In this document: piece by piece, positions 23,663-33,348 of the stretch
Layout: each line of letters begins with the position of its first letter
Numbering within the stretch: position 1 is the stretch's first letter
DNA from: Membranipora membranacea
Lineage: Eukaryota > Bryozoa > Gymnolaemata > Cheilostomatida > Membraniporidae
Reading direction: 5' to 3'
DNA: 64,000 bases
Assembly (NCBI GenBank): GCA_914767715.1
Contig: OU612065.1
Span: 19,900,001-19,964,000, forward strand
Notes under the pieces: model-generated
Told to the model about the DNA's origin: nothing
Databases searched by the model: none
The model's input: the letters and a program-made list of their open reading frames with translations, nothing else
Position numbers and translations under genes: made by a program

Positions 23663-24760
23663 CTGTCTGCTCTTTGATGATATATTGATCTAAGGGTGTG
23701 ACATCATACAGCAGGAAATACTATACTAATAGGAGCTCTTATAGCTAGGAGTCCCAGTCCAAGGTGTGTGGTTATATATCAGAACTCAATCTTGCGGGCA
23801 TTTTATGTATAGAGCAATCTATGTGCTAACCTTACGTTTACAACATGACAGCAAAGTGACCTTCCAAGTTGTCACAGGGGTTTCGATATCAGACTCTGAT
23901 TATTAAATTGTTGTTTTGGTGGATTGTCTGCAAACGTCGCTGCCAACCAGTCAAGGCAGGCAGTGTCACACTTGAAAATTAAAAAAGTATATTTGTTGAC
24001 TTTCTATTCAAACTGAATAGTATTTTACGAAGGTGCTGGTGCTTGGCTATGATAGTCAAAATAGATATCTGTCGATTCTCTGTATGGATTTATGGAGGTT
24101 TAAGCCATTCATATTTCGTCAACACAAGAACAGCTTCTACTGCTCATATAAAATTCCTCAATCATTATTTTGTGATGCTTTGAAATGAAACCCATGAAAG
24201 TAAACAAATAAATGGTAATTATATAATAAGCTGAGTAAAAGGAGACGTTACAGTATAGTGCCTGTGTCAGCCAACCAAGAGATTCACCTCCCTATTCCTT
24301 CCTGGTTGAACCCTTTTGATTATAATTCATTGTTGATTCATAATTAGATATAGCTGATAGGTTGAACTTGAGCTTGTACATTGACCTGACTGTAGATAAA
24401 GATAATAAAAGAATAATTTTGATGTATTTTCTCTCCATACGCACTTTTTTAGAATGAATTTTTGCCGATATAAACTTAATATTTTTTTACAGGTTTGCGG
24501 ATATTTGAAATAGATGTATATTTTTTAGAGATAAATACACACAACAAATTATTTCAATCTCTCGATGCCTGAATAGTTTTAAAAATTTCACCTGATTCAT
24601 TGCGATATTTGTTTTATGCACAGTCTTATGTGTCATTTATTACTTGATCAGCAAAAAAACTAGATATTATGACAAATAATAAATCGTGATGGTGTTTTTC
24701 ATTATAGCATTAGGAAACATTAAATAATCTGTTAACTTAGAAATACTATAAATTAAAGTT
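23031..24760. other. No gene recognised; two simple repeats
   Basis: The only structure found is the two microsatellites at 23551-23660. The rest is AT-rich with short open frames. Confidence 0.45.
23551..23660. repeat. (GATTTGAT)n and (CT)n microsatellites
   Basis: About six copies of the octamer gatttgat (23551-23599), followed 17 bp later by about 22 CT dinucleotides (23617-23660). Confidence 0.97.
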
Positions 24761-24765
24761 TCTCA

Positions 24766-25026
24766 TCAAAAGTCTCTCACTTCACATATGAATTCTCTTG
24801 AAGCATTAGTACATTTACAATCATTCCATTTTCCATCTGATTTAGGGCATACACACTGCTCGTTGCTCGTTGGTGTTGTCAGGCTCACCCAATCTCCAGG
24901 ACGACGTTATCTCGGGGTAAAATTGTGTATCTTCTCTACTCCAGAAAGGCGCTGTGCTGAATCCGTCGCATACAAATGTTCCCTTATAGACCTCCTCTTG
25001 AGCACCAATGAAAATGAAACCTGAGT
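24766..25026 (-). pseudogene. Orphan C-type lectin last exon with frameshift
   Basis: Minus strand, acceptor attccag at 25027-25033, exon 25026 to 24766 ending in TGA. It is closely similar to the last exon of the 46.3-kb gene (shared SGFxFIGAQE, YKGTFV, DGFSTAPFWSRE, EPDNTN, ICEVRDF). One extra base in the AACACCAACGAGC stretch (about 24857-24866) shifts the frame just after EPDNTN; without it the reading continues to the normal C-terminus. The Trp of the WDG motif is Cys. No matching signal or first-domain exon follows on the minus strand; a SINE (25059-25126) and a foldback element (from 25228) occupy that place. It is a dead, orphan exon. Confidence 0.85.
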
Positions 25027-25058
25027 CTGGAATTAAAGACATATAGTTAGATTTAGCA

Positions 25059-25126
25059 TGCCCAGGACTGGATTTGATCCACGGACATCTAGCTTATAAA
25101 CCAAGGACTCTACCACTATCCCACAT
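25059..25126 (-). repeat. tRNA-derived SINE head
   Basis: Read on the minus strand, a pol III A box (TAGTGGTAGAGTCC, 25105-25118) and B box (GGATCAAATCC, 25070-25080) stand 24 bp apart, and the sequence ends tcctgggca like a tRNA. The anticodon arm does not fold properly. It sits next to the orphan lectin exon. Confidence 0.65.
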
Positions 25127-25227
25127 ATCCATATAGTTTGTGAGGCAATACCTTTTGATTAAGTTACCGAAGCATGCACTACATCACATACTGTGTTCTC
25201 TATATCATAAAAGGATCATCGCTATTA

Positions 25228-27170
25228 GGCGAGAAGCAGCCTAGCTGTAACTGCTCTATAAGATAATGGCACGGACAATTTTTGATGGCAGGAAACTGAT
25301 CGCATATTATACTTCATTGATGTTTCTTCTGTAAAACTCACCGGGTATACCCAGTTGTAGTTGTCATATTTAGAAATTAAAAGGTGGTTTGTTTTTGCAT
25401 TATATGTGGGGACATAACTCCTATTCTGTGTAATCTCACTAATCTTATCTTCAGGGAATTCCAGGTTGAAACTGCATTGTGGGGATTTTGTTGACGTGCC
25501 AATTTATTTACCAAGTAAACTTGCAGAAGTCTGCTCGTGTTAGATCAGGCAAATAAAAAATTTTCAATAAGTATAATGTCAGATCTTAATGAGGTTAGTA
25601 TGATACTGTCTTGCGGCAGCATATCCGCAATATTTCTCAAAATTGCATATAATTAGTGAAATGTTAAGAATTCAATATAAGGTGTTTCTAGGGTAGAACA
25701 ACGTGGTGAATCCAAAGTTAAGGTTGTACACAGTTGTAGCGATCATGTCAGCGGCAGAATATTCTCATTTCTTCTAAAAATTGCTTTTAATGAATGAAAT
25801 ATTAAGAGTTTAAATAAAAGGTGTTTCAAGGGTATAACAACGTGCTGATTATAAAGAAATAGGGTGTAACCTAGAACAAGTTTTATCCAATTGCCTGCAT
25901 GCCGAGCTGTGGCTCTCGATCCACCAGTGGATCGGGAGCCACAGCTCGGAATGCAGGCGAATGGACCAAACTTGGTCTAGTGTACCCAGTCGTAGCAATC
26001 ATGTCAGCAGAAGATCGGCAGCATATCGCAATTTTTCTCAAAATCGCTAATAATAAGTGAAATGTTACGAGTTTAAATCAAGGGTATATCTAGGGTAGAA
26101 CAACGTGCTGAATCCAAAACTGAGTGTGTACCGGGTTGTAGCAATCATGTCAGCGGCAGCGCAGCAGCATACCTGCAATTTTCTTCACAATCAGTTAGGT
26201 AAGTGAAATGTCAAGTGATTAATATGGTCAGCAGGAAACATGACTATATGTATGATTTTAACAAGATATTATATCACATCATTTAAAAAGGTGGTCAGCG
26301 ACAGCACTACATCTCAACGAGAACAAGACAAAAAGCAGCCTAGACATAAGACTGCTCAAAACATGATAGCGTGAGACAAATTTGATGTAGGATAAAAGTG
26401 TGTACCCAGTTGAAGAGGTCAGCCGCAGCACTACTGCATATCCCAAATATTCACACTATCGGTATGTGATTAGTGGGAAGTCAAGAGTTTGATGCAGTTG
26501 GCACAAGTCAAGACTATAGTACTGGGTTCTACATTGTATATGTTTTATCATTGCATGAGATGGTTGATGAGAGACCAGCGCTACCGCATATCCCCATATC
26601 ATGTCATTAGCATGTTAGGAAAGTATGCGAAGCTGGCATATCTAAATTTTTCAGACTCTGACAGTTTGGTTTCTTTCAGAAAGAGAAGAGGCAATTGAAA
26701 CGTCAAAAATGTTGTTTGTAATTGCCCCAAGACAGTGGTCTTAAGACCATACAATATCATACTAGCATCAAGTATCCTGCCATCAAGTATTTATAATCTT
26801 TGATACTAGTCCCATAAGAAGTTTGACATAATTCAATTGAAATTTTTCAATTTGTGCTGGTCTGATACGAGCAGCCTTCTCTCCAAGTTTACTTGGTGAA
26901 TTAATTGCCATGTCAACAAAATCCCATAATGCAATTTCAACCTGGAATTCCCTGATGATTAGATTACTTAGATTACACAGAATAGGAGTTATTTCCCCAC
27001 ACATATAATGCCAAAACAAAACACCTTTTAATTTCTAAATATGACCACTACATCTGGGTACACCCGGTGAATTTTACAGAACATACACCAATGAAGTATA
27101 AAACTGATCAGTTTCCTGCCATCAAATATTGTCCGTGCCATAACAACTTATGCTATAGCTGCTTCTGGCC
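25228..27170. mobile_element. Foldback-type element with long inverted arms
   Basis: The left arm (about 25228-25560) is the reverse complement of the right arm (about 26850-27170). Landmarks shared in opposite orientation are the tip gaagcagcctagctgtaa, acggacaatttttgatggca, gtatacccagttgta and ggaattccaggttgaaa. Between the arms lie about four imperfect units of roughly 130 bp, containing tgtagc.atcatgtcagcggc and ggtgtttc.agggta.aacaacgtg. A 110-bp palindrome interrupts the units at 25871-25980. No transposase ORF is present. Long arms plus tandem internal units resemble foldback transposons such as the TU elements of sea urchins. Target-site duplications were not found, so the ends are approximate. 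Confidence 0.75.
25871..25980. repeat. 110-bp near-perfect palindrome
   Basis: The arms start ctagaacaag and end cttggtctag, meet at about 25925 in gatccaccagtggatc, and match at nearly all of 54 positions. The inner part pairs gccgagctgtggctc with gagccacagctcgg. It interrupts the foldback element's internal repeats, so it is probably a separate palindromic MITE. Half of a related copy is at 41390-41432, again joined to a foldback arm. Confidence 0.85.
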
Positions 27171-27624
27171 TATATGACAATAAATCAAAAAATCTCTAGG
27201 ACAAAAAATCTAATGTTGGCATTTTTGTGCTTGGTCAAAAAGTGGAAAAAAAATCTGATGTACAACCACATTTTCTTTTGAGCAGCAGCAAGGCATCAAA
27301 TTGTCTGACAGCTCCAGTTTTTTACTGTTGGACTCCAGATTGCCTGAAAATTAAGCTCATATAATTTTTGGAGCGGTGAGGTATAAACATGATTTTATAT
27401 GGTCAAAAAACCATTATCTGAAAAACTGCTGCCATAATATGGAGCTGAGGCAGCAGCGTTGAACAAGGGTCCTCAAGACTAAATAAGCACCAGGTTCAGA
27501 CCTTCATTGATCAGTATGTGGAATTTAAGCCTCTTAGCTGGAATATTAGTTTGTACTCTTTTAAGTCAAAGTTTTGGTCAATGGTTTTTCATTGTTTTCA
27601 GCTCAGGTATGCCATTCATCGTGT
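27171..27624. other. No gene recognised
   Basis: A spacer between the foldback element and the gypsy remnant. I could not identify a long terminal repeat here. Confidence 0.4.
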
Positions 27625-27689
27625 ACTAATTTTCCGGGGGAGATAATCGAGAGTTAACCGAGCAACGTTGTTGAAGGGGAGATCGAAAG

Positions 27690-28463
27690 TTTCCGTTTGG
27701 TATCTCTGCGGCCCCAGAGATATTCCAAAGACAAATGGCTAAGATCTTATGTGATCTCGAGGGAGTGGTGAGTATGATGGATGACATTTCAGTATTTGGG
27801 AAAGATGTAGAAGAGCATGACCAGAGATTAGAGAGAGTAATGCGCCGACAAGAAGAAGCAGGAATGACCCTCAACAAGAAGAAGTGTGAGTTTAGAGTAA
27901 AGGAAGTGATATTCTTAGGACACCATATAGGAGAAAAAGGTTTATCTCCAGACCCAGTAAAAATCGAAGCTATAACAGAAATGCGACCTCCAACATGCTG
28001 GGATGAGCTCAAGAGCTTCCTGGGGATGATCAATTACCTGCACAAGTTCAGCCCAAGATTAGCTGAATTGAGTAAACCACTACAGGACCTTAACAAGAAG
28101 CATGGGGAATGGTATTGGGACATAGATCAGCAAAATAGTTTTCAGGCATTGAAGAGAGAGATTAGTAACACCCCAGTACTGGCAAAATATGATGTGAGAG
28201 CGAAACATAGAGTCACGGCAGATTCCAGTAGTTATGCTTTGGGGGCAGCCTTGTTACAGGAGAATGGGTCAAAAGAATGGCAGCCAGTGGGATTCGTTTC
28301 AAGAAAACTGACGGATGCGGAGAAGAGATATTCCCAGTTGGAGAAAGAAGCATTGGCAATAACATGGGCTTGCGAAAAATTTGATTTCTTTCTCGTGGGA
28401 ACCTATTTTGAAGTCGAAACAGACCACAAACCGCTAGTCAAACTTCTGGGGGAGATGCCATAG
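27690..28463 (+). pseudogene. Gypsy reverse transcriptase / RNase H fragment
   Basis: The open stretch begins with FPFGISAAPEIFQRQM, a conserved RT segment, then has MDDISVFG (the RT active-site Asp pair), KCEFR, FLGHHI, and the RNase H landmarks TADSSSYALGAALLQ, YSQLEKEALAI and ETDHKPL. The RT is 5'-truncated: everything before FPFG is missing or scrambled. The frame closes at 28461-28463, although homologous codons continue in another frame (HTPGTQ), so a frameshift follows. It belongs to the gypsy remnant and is not a host gene. Confidence 0.9.
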
Positions 28464-28559
28464 GTTTAAACTAAGACTAATGAGGTACTGTTTCTCAATA
28501 TTCCACACCCCCGGAACTCAAATGTAATTGGCAGCCTCCTTTCACGCCCAGCAGGGAAT

Positions 28560-29690
28560 CCAACATCAAGAGAAATAGAACAAACAAATGGAGTGGAGAT
28601 GCATGTGGCAAAGCTGACGGCGGCAGAAGAAATGTTTGACGATCTGATATTAGAAGAGATTAGAGTAGGAGCCAGAGGAGAGGAAGAGTATAGTCAGATA
28701 GTATCGGAGATACAACAAGGCTGGAAGAAGAAAGGAACACACTAAAAAGGAGAACTACAAAAATACTGGTCACAGAAAGACCATCTGACACTGCAAAATG
28801 GCATTGTCATGAGAGACGACAAGGTAGTTATTCCAATAAACATGAGAAATGACATGACAGAGAGGATACATAGAGGTCATCAAGATGCTGAGATGTGTAT
28901 GAGAAGAGCGAGTATGAGCATGTGGTGGCCGGGTATAAAAGAGATCAAAGAGTATGTGGAAGGATGTAACCGATGCATCATCAATAGAAGAATGAAATAT
29001 CTGCCTACGAAGACAACAGAACTACCAAGACAACCATGGAATACACTTGGGTAAGATCTATTTGAATTCAAAGGGAGAGATTATCTCCTGTTGATAGATT
29101 ATTACTCCCGCTGGATAGAGATACTAGAGATAGAGAGTAAGACGAGCGAAACAGTGGTTGCCAGGTTTGGTATTCCCAACAAGATGAGATGCGATGATGG
29201 ACCATGCTATATAGGGGCAGGGTTTAAAGGCTTTGTGGAGGAATACAGGATCCAACTCACTACCAGCAGCCCTCATTATCTGGAGAGTAACGGCCTCGCT
29301 GAAAGAGAGGTCAAACGGTCAAGGATATGTGGAAAAAAAAAAGACAAGAACCTAGCACTCCTCATCTATAGGAACACTCCTCTAGAGAGCTGTAAGACAC
29401 CTGCGAGCTATTGTTCGGGAGGAATGTGTGGACAAACATTCCCACAGGAGATACGCATGTTCCAGAAGAAGAGTTCAGAGAAAGGGATAAGGGGATCAAA
29501 CCAGCAGAAGGAAGCAAGGGACAGGAGAAAAAGGGCCCACAGTAAGCAGAGTGAGCTCAAAGAAGGGGATATAGTATGGGTGAAGACAGAGAAAGATAGA
29601 GGAGGGAAGAGGGGCATTATTGAAAAGAGGAGAGCGGAGCCAGATAGCTTTGACATGAGAGTGGAGGGAAAACATTAAGAAGAAATTGGA
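28560..29690 (+). pseudogene. Gypsy integrase fragment
   Basis: The HHCC motif is visible as RIHRGHQ and CNRC (about 28868-28980). A TAA lies before it at 28743 and another stop at 29052. The catalytic triad can still be followed: Asp in LLLIDYYSRW, Asp in RCDDGPCY, Glu in NGLAEREV. About eight residues are missing between VVARF and GIP compared with typical gypsy integrases, and another deletion seems to follow AEREVK. The C-terminal basic region (VWVK..., RAEPDSF) runs to a stop, and the usual terminal RRN/R motif lies in a shifted frame. Confidence 0.85.
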
Positions 29691-29706
29691 GACATTTAAG
29701 AAAGTA

Positions 29707-29720
29707 CCCCCCCCCCCCCC
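29707..29720. repeat. Poly(C) tract
   Basis: Fourteen C residues directly behind the integrase remnant. A similar tract is at 63841-63855. Confidence 0.95.
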
Positions 29721-30062
29721 GAAAAATTTTGTAGTATAAGCTGTGTAAATTGTTTGTTTTAGGGCAATTTTACAAATATTTGCTTCAAATTTTAGTACAA
29801 CATTAAATCCTAATGCCAATGCCGCCAGAGCAAATACAGTTGTTTTAGGGCAAATTCGAGGGGGTATTCAATGCAATGTGGTTTTCATAGATTAGCTGCA
29901 TTTTATTGAGGTAGACCTAAATAATTTAATTAAGTGGTTATTTTGACAGCAAAGAAACGAAAGAAGTGAAAGCGACTAGACGAGTAATATAATGCAACTG
30001 AATAAATTTAACCCCGCTGCACTGTGATCGTCCAATGTAGCAAGAAGTAGGTAGGATGTTCA

Positions 30063-33000
30063 CTACTGTGATTTGTGTGCGTCATTGTAGGCTTTGGTCG
30101 ACTGCTTGCATCTTTTGATTACAGACTTGGGCAGATCTGCTTTATGAATTGGCGACAGTTTGTTCACTTTGATAGAGAGAATCGAGTTAATACTGCCCAA
30201 ATTCAGGCGATTCCGTGCCTCAGTGTGGACTGCTTTGAGCAGACTGAACAGGCGTTCAGTGGCACTGTTAGAATTGGGTGTTGAGAGGAGGTATGGGAGT
30301 AGGCTAGTAAGGGGTTTATCTGTGCATGCGATAGCAAAGAACTCATCTGTTTGGGGTTGTGTGTCCTCATCTCGATACCGCGTGCAGATTAGCACTCTCA
30401 CTTCATCCTTCAGCTGTGCTGCATCGAGCTTCTCTATTATAACATCTCCGGCGACATATTCTAGCAGTCGCATGACTGAAAGTGAGAGAGAGTGTCATTT
30501 TCATAAGTTAATTTGCCTCAAAGGAATGGTAATTAAGCAAACCTAAGTGATACATCATCACTATCGTATTTGAAGGTTGTAAAGACTACCAATCACCTGA
30601 CCTAAAACTTTTGCTCCGGAGACCTAATAATGCCCAAAATTTTAATACACAATAACAGTAATCGAACAGTAAGAAGCCTACTCACAATCAGACACTGATG
30701 TCTTAGACAGAGTTGGAGGGTAGAGACGTGAGAACAACAGCACCTGCTTGAATGGGAGAGTCTTGATCATCTTCTCCGAAAACTTTTATATCCAGTCTGT
30801 GCAGGACTGGATAATAGCAGCAATGGTGTCTGGAGATTGATCTTCTCCGAGGCCCGCTATGGCAATTCTACACCTCTGTCATTAGGGGGCAGGAAGGCCA
30901 CATCTTCGTCCTTGACCTTAGTCTCTAACACCTGGATCACGTCTTCCAGCGCCATGACTCTGCCAAGTAGTTCGCGCATGAGGCTCTCTGTTGTGCTGTG
31001 TGCACAATCGATTATGTGCTTCTCACTCTGTGAAACACTAACAGAAATAACAACGTGAGTGTGAGATAAAAAAATATTGAGGCGGGTACGGGTCAAATGT
31101 CTTAATTTCTCCATTTTTGGTCAGATTGTCACAATAATATTAATGGCTGTGTTCGGAAAGTACCAAATACCCCCCTACACGAGGAGAACTCTGCAGCTTT
31201 GTCAAATCATTGAACAAGTAAATTGAATTGCCCATACCTGAAACACTTTGTTGTATGCGTCAACGGCGTGCAGCACATCTTCAAGAAAGAGGAGAATAGG
31301 CAGAGTCTGTACATCTGACAGGGTTTCCGGCCTTCACCCTTTCCTTGTTTCCTTTCCAATCTGGGTGATCACGGAAGTAGCCCAAAGACGGCTGGTAGTG
31401 GTTGATGAGCCGTGTGATGCATGGCCTCATGGAGAGCCATTGTGTTGGGCAATGGTTGATGATCGCCGAGTACTCAAGATCATCATGGAACGAGAAGTAG
31501 GTTTTAAACTCCTCCACTCTCTTCGAGCTGCAACAAACATCATTGTGAGCAATCAATTACTAGCTAGGTTGGCTAGGCTGGTAGATTTTGACTGTGATTA
31601 CTGTGTTGGGTACAGTATTGAGAGTTATCTGCTCTCTTTGTGGGAGTGGGTAACTCCGTTCAAAAACGTTAGCATAATCTATGATTGAAACATACAGTTA
31701 CTGACTAAACTCTGTATTATAATGGGGTACAATAAACTTTGTCTGCACTCTAATGCACCTTTTATCGAAGTGGTAGAATATATCCACCAGAAGGTCATCT
31801 ACGCTCATCGGCAGGCTCTTCATCGCTGCCACATTGCAGAGATTAGTTAGATGGCAGATACACCCTAGATCCATCACACTCGCATTCTTCTTCATTATGA
31901 GCGCTATGACACCTTTGTGTTTCCCCTTCATAACGTTGCAGTTGTCACTCTCAAATGACATCACATTCCCCCAAGGAATATTATTCTCACTACAAAAACA
32001 ACAAAAAAAGCGAGTGTGCAATGAATTAATGTCTAGATTAATCCCCAACATCACTTCTATATAGGGCTGCAAAATGATTTTATTTTATTTTTTTAATTCT
32101 AGCCCAGGCTGACCGAAATCTGTATCTCTATGCTTTTTGGCTGACCAGTCACAAGGCTGCCAATAATTTATCAAAGTGCATGTATTTTGGTATATTTTAC
32201 TGCACTGATGGACTGCCTAGGCTTCGATTGGTTTGTCATGACAGTCAATCAACTTTATTATGGGGTGAGCAGCCACGCGTGTGATGACCCTTGCTACAGT
32301 GCCATAAGTGCACACAAGGACAATGCTACCTTTGGCATGTCAGTCAATCAACAACCAACTACAGCTCTCACCACAAATATCCAAATACAGCATGCTAACA
32401 AAGCAATAAAAAATAAGGCCAAGAGAAACAGTATACAGCATTAAGCTATCAGTAATAGCTTTATGGTATACAGCCCTACTTCTAACCAAATTTTAAAAGC
32501 CCTGTGATTACACTGACACACATTACTAAGTGATCACAGTGGAAAAATACTTGAAAAATGTGTCCAGTAGATTGAAGATGTGCGCAGCAGTTCCAGCAAG
32601 GCACTCCAATAGCGTCACAAACACAGTTCTGCTTCTAGACAGTTTCACATCATAGTATCTGGCCATGATACCCAGCACCTTGTCTTGACGGGAGTAACTC
32701 TCGTCAATCATGAGGGAGAATGGGTGTGCTTGAAGGTGTGCCATTACCTCGTCAATGTAGTGACCCCCTATGGTCTTCGCTACCTGTGTGCATTTGGTGG
32801 CAGCACACGCCAGTGCTTGGACGATCTTACTATCCGGAGCGATGTGTTTGAGTATCCTGCAAATAATGACAATGACAATGTTTAGATATCAATGCGGGTT
32901 GTGTCTTTTGTGACAAGCATGGCAGTTGTGGAACAGCTGTTGTGTTATTGCGCTGACAAATGGTGGTGAGCGGCACATAGATGCAAAGATGGACTTACTT

Positions 33001-33348
33001 GACCAGCTCAGTGCTGGAATGGAAACTTGAGATGGACTTTGCAATGTACTGAGACAGCAATGTTTCACTCCGCAGTACACCTTCCTGGAACCTAACCATC
33101 TGATCAAGCATGGTGCTCGTCGATATTCCCATGGTAGTAGTAGTAGTACTAGTAGTTGTAGTTCTACTACCTCCTCCTGTGGCTGTTGTTGTTGTGTTCT
33201 TCTTCCTCTTCTTGCTGGTTACTTCTATTGCACTGTTAGTCTCTGTATCCTCCCAATCAGTCACTATCATCTCCACATCACTATCATCACTGAGTGTCAT
33301 CAGTCTTGTAGCTGCGGGAGCTGCGCTATCGCCGCGCTGTGCACGCAT
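30063..33348 (-). pseudogene. hAT-family transposase-like gene, six exons, inactivated
   Basis: Minus-strand exons with matching phases: 33348-32999 (donor GTAAGT), 32856-32551, 31989-31759, 31527-31238, 31027-30686 and 30475-30063 (stop TAG). Exon 2 carries HPFSLMIDESYSRQDK and VRYYD-like MARYYDVKL, typical of the hAT catalytic region. Exon 6 carries NSNSATERLFSLLKAVHTEA and RNRLNLGSI, the hATC dimerisation domain. Exon 1 has a Thr-rich low-complexity stretch and no BED zinc finger that I can see. Exon 4 has a +1 frameshift after WKGNKERVKAG. Exon 5 has a frameshift after DRGVEL and a TAA after CTDWI. The spliced structure suggests a degenerate host-like copy rather than a single-ORF transposon. 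Other domain-like ORFs on the plus strand here are antisense shadows. Confidence 0.85.
32062..32478. mobile_element. hAT-type MITE in an intron of the hAT pseudogene
   Basis: Terminal inverted repeats TAGGGCTG (32062-32069) and CAGCCCTA (32471-32478) bound 417 bp. The 8-bp flanks CTTCTATA (32054-32061) and CTTCTAAC (32479-32486) agree at six positions, as expected for an aged hAT target-site duplication. It has no coding capacity. It lies between exons 3 and 2 of the hAT pseudogene. Confidence 0.7.

Larger units (their letters stand above)
27625..29720 (+). mobile_element. Ty3/gypsy retrotransposon remnant (3' part of pol)
   Basis: The element carries, in order, the end of a reverse transcriptase, RNase H, an HHCC zinc domain and an integrase core, which is the Ty3/gypsy order (RT-RH-IN). 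It lacks gag, protease, the first part of RT and recognisable LTRs. The reading frame is interrupted by stops and small deletions. The right end merges into a poly(C) tract at 29707-29720 right after integrase C-terminal codons. It resembles the K02A2.6-like group common in invertebrate genomes, judged from the integrase wording only. It is inactive. Confidence 0.9.

Noticed and set aside
29496-29819. 107-codon minus-strand frame
   Set aside because: Antisense to the gypsy integrase C-terminus and the poly(C) tract.
31248-31688. 146-codon plus-strand frame
   Set aside because: Antisense to hAT pseudogene exon 4, whose minus-strand reading has splice sites and family motifs.
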